Positions 56,828 to 64,000 of a stretch of 64,000 nucleotides of DNA are shown here, piece by piece. This DNA comes from Arthrinium phaeospermum. Lineage: Eukaryota; Ascomycota; Sordariomycetes; Amphisphaeriales; Apiosporaceae. The stretch is from the NCBI GenBank assembly GCA_006503535.1, contig QYRS01000009.1:558001-622000 (forward strand), read 5' to 3'. The position numbers were made by a program, and so were the translations under genes. The notes under the pieces were generated by a model. The model made no database searches, was not told the DNA's origin, and worked only from the letters and a program-made list of their open reading frames with translations. Positions within the stretch are counted from its first letter, which is position 1. Each line of letters opens with the position of its first letter.

Positions 56828-58925
56828 GATAGACTTCCTCCTATATATATATAATAATAATTTTTTATTAATTAATTTATCCCTTTTTTTATAATAAGTT
56901 ATAAATTTAAATAATTATATTTAATTTATTTTTTAATAAAAGGAAATTAATTTTATATCTTTTTACGTAAATTATTTACTTATTATATAAATATAAAAAA
57001 ATTCGCCGTTTTAATTTTATTATAAAAATTAAACCTTTTAATTATTATTTTTTAAAATATAAATTTAATACTATTAATAAATAATTTCGATATAATATAT
57101 AATTAATACCCTTTAAATTTATATTTTTAAAATAATTAATATATTATTATTTTAAAAAAATAACGGTATAAATTACCCCGTTATATTATTTATTAATTAT
57201 AATTAAATATCGAGCGTTACGACCTATTTTTTTTATTAAATTTTTTCTTTATAAGATTTATTTTTTTTAAAAATTATAATTATAAAACTTATAAAAATTA
57301 TTAAAAATAAGGAAAATTTTTACTTAAAATTTAAAATTTTATAAATAATTTTAAAGCTTTTAAAAATTATTTTAAATATATTATAATTATTAAAATTAAT
57401 TTTTTAACTTTTAATATAACTCGTAAATATAATTTATAATTACGGCTTATATAAAAAATAACTCGTTTCCGATTTTAAAAATATGTTTTTATATTATAAA
57501 AACTTTTTTAAACTTTTTTAAATTAAATTCGGAATTTTTAAATAATTTAAATATATTTTTTATATCTTTATTTTTTTTTATTATTATTATTTTTTTTTTC
57601 TCGATTTATAAAATAAATTTTTTTACTTTTTTTAAATTCGACTTTTAATTACGAAGTTAATATATTTTTTTTTAAAATTTTAAAATTTAAACTTATTATT
57701 ATAATATAATTTTTTTTTCGAAGTTATTTTTTAAATTAGTTTATTTAAAACGAAACTTAGAAAATAATTTATTTTTAAATAATTATTTAAATAATTTTTT
57801 TTTAAATAACTTACCTTTTTTTTATTTATAATTCGTTAACGATTAAATTTACGGTTAAGAAATTTAAAAATAATTAACGTTATATAAAATTAAAAACTAA
57901 TCGAAAAAATATTTAAACTTTATAAAATTTCGGGATTTTTGAAATAATATAAAAAATATAAGTTATATTAGGAATATACGGTTTAAATTAATATTTTAAA
58001 GGTAAAAATTAGAATAAAAAACCGAAATAAATTAAAACTTCGACGGCTTAACCCGTAATAATTTCGAAAATATTTTTAATTATAAAAAAAAGTAACGCTT
58101 TTAATAATAATAATACTATTACGGTTATATTTTTTATTATTATTTTTAATATTTTATAAATAAGAACGAAATAGTTATAAAATAAATAAATAATATTTAT
58201 TTAAATAAAAAAAATAAAATAAAAGTATTTAAATAATTAAAAATAAATACGGTATTAATATATTAATGTTTATTAAAAATATATAATATAATATTATTTT
58301 TAAAATATTAAAAAAATTTTAATATAAAATTAATTAAAAAATAACTTTTTTTAATATTAAATAAACGAATAAAATAATATTTATTATAATAAATATTTTA
58401 ATATTAAAAAACTTTTCGAAAAATTTCGAGAAATTTATATAAAATCTTTTATTAAATATAATATTAAAACTTTTAAATCTTTACTTTATTAATAAATTTT
58501 TTATTTTATTCCCGTTTATTTTTAATATTTTTAAAACTTTTTTTTTTAAATAAATGTAATTTTCTTAACCCGTAAAACTAATAATATTTTAATTAATATC
58601 GGAATTTTTTTTAATAATTATTTTTAAAATTATAAAAAAAGAATTTTTTTAATAATTATCGTTAATTTATAATAATATTAATTTTTATATTTTCGTAATT
58701 ATTTTTATTTTAACTTTAAATATTATTATTTTTTTTATTATAAAAAAAAAGGCTATAAAGAATTTAAGTATTAGAAATACTTTTATTTTATATTTAATAA
58801 TATTTAAAAAAAAAAAATTTTTAAACGAAACGGACGCTTTAAAAAAAAATTTAATAAAAAAGGGTATATAAAATAAGTTAAACGATAAAATATTATAATA
58901 CGTTAATTTCGTTTTTTAAATAATA
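56828..58925. other. 2.1-kb RIP-mutated AT block
   Basis: The sequence is overwhelmingly A/T. The remaining G and C occur mostly as CG, CC, GG, TC or GA. By eye I find no CA and only about four TG, which is what saturation of C-to-T change at CpA on both strands would leave. No open frame survives. It probably was a transposon. The edges are sharp (it starts at the target duplication of the inverted-repeat element and ends at about 58925). Confidence 0.85.
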
Positions 58926-58984
58926 CTTATATTCGGCTGTCCACGATTACCACTTCCGGTAATTCGCCAAGCTTCGATGAGCGC

Positions 58985-59000
58985 CACGAAGTGAGAGTGG
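58985..59000 (+). repeat. 16-bp motif CACGAAGTGAGAGTGG, copy A
   Basis: The same 16 bases occur at 62887-62902 in the same orientation, and 15 of them inverted at 59127-59141. The three copies bracket the coiled-coil locus and lie just outside the AT block, so they may be end sequences of a mobile element. Confidence 0.6.
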
Positions 59001-59126
59001 GTCCGGTATTATGGCTCGCTCCCCTTGTTCCTTCGTGTCCAGCGCATGTACTACTTCAAACTTCGAGACTCCCCTAAGTACCGCCCGCCAAACGCCTGAA
59101 TTGCATTACCAGAGCATAACCCGTCT

Positions 59127-59141
59127 CCACTCTCACTTCGT
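59127..59141 (-). repeat. Motif CACGAAGTGAGAGTGG, inverted copy B
   Basis: CCACTCTCACTTCGT is the reverse complement of the motif at 58985-59000. With it, it forms a 157-bp inverted pair. Confidence 0.6.
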
Positions 59142-59481
59142 ATGGCAGCTTTCGCTTGCACACTACCGCATAACTGTATGCAACACACTGCTTCAACGCT
59201 TCGAAGCTTCAACCTTCGGAATTCAACACTTTGAACATCACGTGATTCAATGCCTTGATGCTGTACTACCTTACTGTCATTATCATCACATACGAATAGC
59301 ATGCAATTGAACCACGAAGAACGATACACTAGATTAGTCTGGGGAATATAGAAAAATGAAATTGCATTCTGAGACTACTTGATATACTGCGCGCGCCGGG
59401 TGTCGTCAATTTTCCTCCTCTCCGTCGCTCAAAGCGTCGCTCAAACCATTCAGTAGATCATCGTCATCAGGCTCGTCCTCC

Positions 59482-62455
59482 TCATCGGTCGGGAGCAGCG
59501 GCGTATTGAAACTGCAGGTGGAAATGCCTCAGCGTGACTGCGAGGGTGTCCGCGTCGATATCGTCGAACTGCTGCTGCGTAGCGGTGAAGGCCGCTAAGT
59601 TCTCACGGAGGCAGTCTCCTCGTATCCCAGGATGAGGACATAGCACCAGAAAGCCCGTAGCAGACGGGCCTCCCAGCTCCTCTGATCCGCGCCGTCCGGG
59701 GCCGGCAGGTGCTTGGGTGAGGTAGCCCAGCTCTCCAAGCTGTGGCGGTGGTGTCGAGTCCTCCACCAGCGACTTGACTTGCTTGATCCTCGTGCAAATC
59801 TCCTAGCCTCTCTAACTTCACCTGTACTGCTTGCACTCGCTCGTTGGTTTGCGCGACTGCAGTGTCCAGCTTCCCTTGCATCGTCGCTGCTCTTTACTTT
59901 GCCCCTCCAACTTTGCTTGTAAAGCTGTTACCTGAGATTCCAGCTTGTTGTGCATCGTGGTCGCCTGCTCGTGAATCTGCGTTGCAACCGAGTCCAAGTC
60001 TTGGCGGGTTGGGTGCGTCAACGACTTAAGTTGTCCGTCAAGCTCACCGACGTTCTTTCTAAGCTCACGAAGTAGGCACATGACCTCCGTGACCTTACCA
60101 AGTTGAAATCCAAAACTGAGTTTTCATGCCCCGAGCTGGGAAAGCTGCGCCTTCGTGCTCTCTGTGGGGGGGGTGATAATAAGTCTCGGGACGCCTGCTT
60201 TTGCCTCTTTATATCTTCCAGTAGTTCGTCCTTGAAGTTACGCAGCTCCATCTTCAGCTCTTCGATCAAGCCAAGTCGGGGGGCCTTGCCTGTGTTCACC
60301 AAAGGGCTGCCAGGGCGCTTGGTGGGAACGCGAGTAGTGACGGTAGCTGTTCTTCTGCCGAACAATTGCCCCGGCGACTCGATGGTCGGGCCATCGCCAC
60401 CTTTGAGGCTGGAAAAGAACCCGGCGTCTTGGTTCGAGAGGCCTCCGAGATGCCACACGAGAACCTGATTCCTTGATGCTGTTGGCCACTGGTGACTGCG
60501 ACGCTGTGGGGACGGCGACCGACGAAACAGAGGCAGCAGGCGTCATCGGCGCTGGCGTGGGCGTAGGGCGAGCCACTGGCGGCTTTCTCAGGTTCGTAAA
60601 GAGCATGCTACGAAAAGACTGGCCTCCGGTTGGCACAGGGCCTATTTGGCCGATGTCGGCAATCTCTGAATCGCTCTCCTGGCCGTATTTGGCGTGGAAG
60701 ATCTTGAGCTGCCACGACGTGAGGATCTGCTCGCGTCGAGCGCCGGGCGCCAAGAGCGACAGGACTTGCCAGTTCGTGAGCTTCAGCTCCTCGATGATGT
60801 GGTCCTGCATGATATCCACTTGCTTGTTGAGCCGGACAAGCGACTGCATGAACATCCGACAGACGACCCGCGTGCGCAGCGTTTCGAAGCCGATGACGCC
60901 CCAGAAGTAGATGTGAAAGCTCTCCGAGTGATACTGTACAAGACACTGATGCGTGACTGAGTGATGCGCATCAGCCGGCGTTCGCTGACGCCCGCTACCG
61001 TGGCCAATAGCAAATTCGTCACTGGCCGTTTCGTAGGCCTTGAAAGGGGCGAGGGCCCGCAGGAACTCGAGGGTGTCGTCACTTAGGGCCTCCTCGGAGG
61101 GCTCCTCGAAGTGGCTGTCCTTCATGTCCCACCATGTAGAGGGTGCTGAGAAGCGCTGGGAACTGCACGGGATCCAGCTGTGCGACGGCGGCGAGCGCAG
61201 GGATCTCCATGGAGTCGAGGGCGTGGAGGCGACCCAGGCTCTGCCGGAACAGCGACTGCACGATCACCTGCTCCTGGTAGCTGCGGGCATCGCCCATTTG
61301 GTCTCCCAGTGCTTCGTCCAGGCGGTCAGCACCTGCCAGGGTTGGATGCTATCTGGGCCGCAAGCCAGGCCTCCAGGTTCGAGTCGGTGGTAGCCGCCAG
61401 GCAGCTCTGCAGGGACAGCACATCGTCCTCCGAGAACCCAGATGCAGCCACTGACGTGGATGCAGCCGGGGAGCTCTCCGTTTCGGCAGGGTCGCTGTCC
61501 ACGTGGATGACCTCCGATGCGACATTTCGGTGTCTCCTTCCTCCAAGCCATCCTCCTCAACTTGCTTTGGCCCACTCGGGAGGAACGGCATGACGTTCTT
61601 GTTGGCCTTGGCGAAGTCGGCAAACATCGTGGTGTAGTCGAGAAGCAGCTTGGGTTCGGCGGGCCGCTTTTCCGCGGGTGCGAACACCGATGCCAGGTTG
61701 CCTTTGTGCACGCCTTTCCAGAAGCCCTTGCGCACATCCAGCGAGTCGCGCGGCTCGAGCATCCAGTCGATCTCGAGCTTCTTCGTCACCCAGTTCTTGA
61801 ACTTGTCGTCTTCCGGGTGGGCCAGGACGAGAATGGCCAGCATGCCTATGGATGTTAGCAAACCAGCGACGGCATGTTCCGTGGCGGGTCCTTACCTTCT
61901 GGGGAATAGAGTCCCGGGGCCAACCTGCCGACTTCTTCTTGGAGCCCGCGTCGGGCGCCTGCGCCTTTGCCTCTTTCGTCTGCCCCATCCAGCCTCCAGC
62001 TGCTTGAACGCGGCATTGGCCTGCGTCGCGAGTCTGTGTCGCGAAGGGGCCTTCTCGCCCTTGTGGCTCAGCAGATAGGTCATGACATCATTGCCGGCGA
62101 TGTGGCCGAGGGGACCCACGAGACCTGGGGCGTCGCGTCGAGCGAAGAGGTACAGCTTGCTGATGCACCCTGCGCGGAGTCCTGCGGCCCACGGGCGGTC
62201 GCGAGGCGGAGGAGCCCGAGTGCGCCTGGTGTTCTTGGAGGTGCTTAGCGTGCGTCCGTCTGGTCGCCACCGTCGGCTTCTGGAGCCAGTCCAGCGCCGG
62301 GGCGCCGCGCGCGTGTGCTCGCGTGGTCGCTCATGTTGTAGCTTCTGCCGCGCCGAGCCGTGAACTTCGTATGTGCGAGGGCGGACAGGAAGAGAGCTGT
62401 CGCTGTCGATGGAGTTCGTGCCAATTGAGGCGCTCGAGTCGCTCAGCGTGTACAC
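59482..62455 (-). pseudogene. Disrupted coiled-coil gene, possibly of a mobile element
   Basis: On the minus strand, natural coding pieces follow one another through changing frames. They are SKLYLFARRDAPGLVGPLGH...NDVMTYLLSHKGEKA; an intron (about 61862-61905, GTAAGG...CATAG); MLAILVLAHPEDDKFKNWV...LLLDYTTMFADFAKANKNV; SEVIHVDSDPAE; RLHALDSMEIPALAAVAQLD; DTLEFLRALAPFKAYETAS...FHIYFWGVIGFETLR; IEELKMELRNFKDELLED; LRKNVGELDGQLKSL and NKLESQVTALQAKLEGQ (coiled coil); and QQFDDIDADTLAVTLRHFH to a stop near 59482. One shift is at the C3 run 61128-61130. No transposase motif is recognised. The position between repeats and RIP DNA suggests a TE cargo gene. The start is undefined. Confidence 0.5.
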
Positions 62456-63271
62456 ATACCCGACATGATGCCGTGTGCGTTTGGCGCTATTCTGAGGAGA
62501 AAGTATGCGTCGAGCGCCGGCGAAAGCATTTTGTAAGTTTGACCGCCGCCGCGCGAGGAGGCGCTGCTCTGCGTGTTGTCATATTTGACATGCAGCTCGA
62601 CGTTAGCGCGGGCAGCATGGGACGAGCAATGCGACAACAGGGATGGCGAATGCAACGACAGGGATGATTTCCGCCGGCGCTCCGATTCGCCAGGGGCTCC
62701 ACCGCAGGGGGAACTCGACGGGGACTAGCGGCGGGAAGCAGCATACAGCCGGGCGCAACGGGCGCCCCGGCAAATAGAGCACGGCGACGTCTCGGCAGGG
62801 CCTCTGAGGTACTTCGCCAACACAGATCGCGGTGGGCGAACGCAACGGTCACCACGAAGGTGCCGTTTGCTTGATTTGGAGTGACACACGAAGTGAGAGT
62901 GGAGCCAGCACGCCACGAAGTCAAGGTCACATGAATCACCTGCCACGGAGAACCATAATGCCCGTAACTTTGCCATGCGCTTCAAGCCTGTCACAATTCC
63001 GAATTTCTTCCTTTGAAGCATGCACTAGTGCATGTGACCTGGCCATGTCGAGCGCCGCTTGCAGGGCCTTGCTTCGAGGATGCATCTCCTCTGACCGGCT
63101 GCTACACCCCGGTGTATCATCCGAAGACAATTGTCATTGTCAAGAGCATTCGCATCGGATGGCTGCTTCTTGGCGTGTGTAGGATGTAGATGAGTAAATG
63201 ACGGAAAGCATTTAATAGAGTGAGAATCATCGCCGTTATCTTTCCATTTGCACTTCCCTCTTGTGCCCACC
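62456..63271. other. Upstream region of the coiled-coil locus
   Basis: Minus-strand frames here (for example 62725-63021, with SPCSICRGARC) may be further 5' coding pieces of the coiled-coil gene, including a possible Cys-rich knuckle, but I cannot join them. Copy C of the 16-bp motif is at 62887-62902. Confidence 0.3.
62887..62902 (+). repeat. Motif CACGAAGTGAGAGTGG, copy C
   Basis: Identical to 58985-59000 and in the same orientation, 3.9 kb away. A shortened relative (CGCCACGAAGTCAAGG) follows at about 62910. Confidence 0.6.
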
Positions 63272-64000
63272 ATGGAGGAACTTTCCACGCCCAAGAAGGC
63301 GCCGCAGCTGGTCTCGTCGGCCCAGTCGTACGCCAATATCCAGAGGTTTCCCAGCCGGGCTCCTCGAACCCAGCGCCCCTGGTGCTCGAACCGCCCCGGA
63401 AAGTTCGCCTCCCCGCACCGCAGCCCAGCTTGAGAACTCGAACCTAAGGGTCAAGCGTTGCAAGCGCCGAAGACGCTGATGAACGCATGCCGCCGATTCC
63501 ACAAACGTGCAAGGCCCATGTCTATTTGGTGATCCAATACTATGGGACGCGCAAGCAGAGGATCTACCACTCGCGCCGCGCACCAAGTGGCCCAATTCCT
63601 GGTACTACCGTACGTCGCAGCCCTATCCGCCCGCACAATGACTGACAGCCGCAGACACACCGCCGCTACCCGTCACCAGAGATGGGCACGCCGGAGCCGG
63701 AAGAGCATGACACGGGCGCCGAGGAGGGATCAGCTCTGATGGGGAGGGGCTGGTGTACTACTCGAGCGACAGCACCATGTCTTTTGACGATCCCCAGGCG
63801 AAGGCGAAGACCCCAAAGACCCCAAAGACTCCGAAGACCTCGAAGGGGGCGTGTACCTGCTCCTGTACTTGCGGGAAGGGGACACTCGAAGAAGGGCGTC
63901 GCCGAGACCCTGGACAGGTGGCATGGGCAACACCCTCCACTACCGGACGTCCTTTCCAACAGCCACCCGCTCATGTGACCCCTATCACACCCAGTCGTCC
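63272..64000 (+). CDS. Partial orphan gene at right edge, frame-disrupted
   Basis: The ATG at 63272 (CACCATGG) starts MEELSTPKKAPQLVSSAQSY. Downstream pieces in other frames look coding: MPPIPQTCKAHVYLVIQYYG and TRKQRIYHSRRAPSGP, a likely intron from 63601 (GTACTA) to about 63657, then MGTPEPEEHDTGAEEG, and finally GLVYYSSDSTMSFDDPQAKA with KTPKTPKTPKTSK and a Cys-rich CTCSCTCGKGT, open to the window end. The last switch is at the G3 run 63726-63728. The protein is disordered and charged, and I recognise no family. The 3' end lies outside. Confidence 0.45.

Noticed and set aside
58985..59141. Inverted pair of the 16-bp motif as a complete small transposon
   Set aside because: The 157-bp unit has no target duplication at its ends, so it was reported only as part of the wider three-copy pattern.

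Overview
The window is nuclear DNA of a filamentous ascomycete (Pezizomycotina, most like a Sordariomycete). The reasons are short spliceosomal introns of about 47-160 nt with GTAAGT/GTATGT donors and CTAAC-like branch sites, C/G-ending codons, a HET-domain gene, a Pth11-type rhodopsin-fold gene, an intron-containing tRNA, and an AT-rich block with the dinucleotide signature of repeat-induced point mutation (RIP). Gene models were built by joining open frames at GT...AG sites and checking that exon phases add up; only ATG was accepted as a start.

Layout. 0-10.4 kb: the 3' part of the ribosome-biogenesis helicase DRS1, an APP1-type phosphatidate phosphatase, a tRNA-Ala, a 313-bp MITE and a dynamin-family GTPase. 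10.9-16.9 kb: a five-exon protein combining membrane segments with two C2H2 fingers, a small orphan gene and a Pth11-like receptor. 18.1-24.0 kb: a compact catabolic group consisting of an SCP2-PhyH fusion dioxygenase, a hydantoinase/dihydropyrimidinase and an N-carbamoyl-D-amino-acid hydrolase-like nitrilase. The last two are divergently transcribed from a shared region with GATA sites, and together could open a cyclic ureide and release an amino acid plus CO2 and NH3. 24.2-32.7 kb: an orphan membrane protein, an acid-ceramidase/NAAA-like amidase, a HET protein and a Tubby-like DUF6593-type protein.

From about 33.9 kb the sequence changes character. Genes are sparser and several are broken: a secreted Ala-rich protein, an orphan pseudogene with two TAG codons, a dead medium-chain dehydrogenase, and a coil-rich gene. 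An intact NmrA-like NAD(P)-binding gene sits at 40.0 kb. At 48.5-53.2 kb there is a tandem array of GC-rich, Ala/Pro-rich paralogous genes. Each begins with a short exon ending in a phase-2 intron, and several carry a Trp-rich core (GIPVWVSWLQVF-like). I recognise no known family here; it is my main candidate for something undescribed.

The right end (56-64 kb) is repetitive. It holds a 757-bp element with about 55-bp inverted termini and an AT-only interior, a 2.1-kb RIP block with no CA dinucleotide, a disrupted coiled-coil gene that may belong to a mobile element, and the start of a further gene running off the edge. At least nine frame breaks between 33.9 and 63.8 kb lie at G/C homopolymers and would each be repaired by one more base of the run. 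This points to systematic homopolymer undercalling in the assembly, so several apparently broken genes may be intact.
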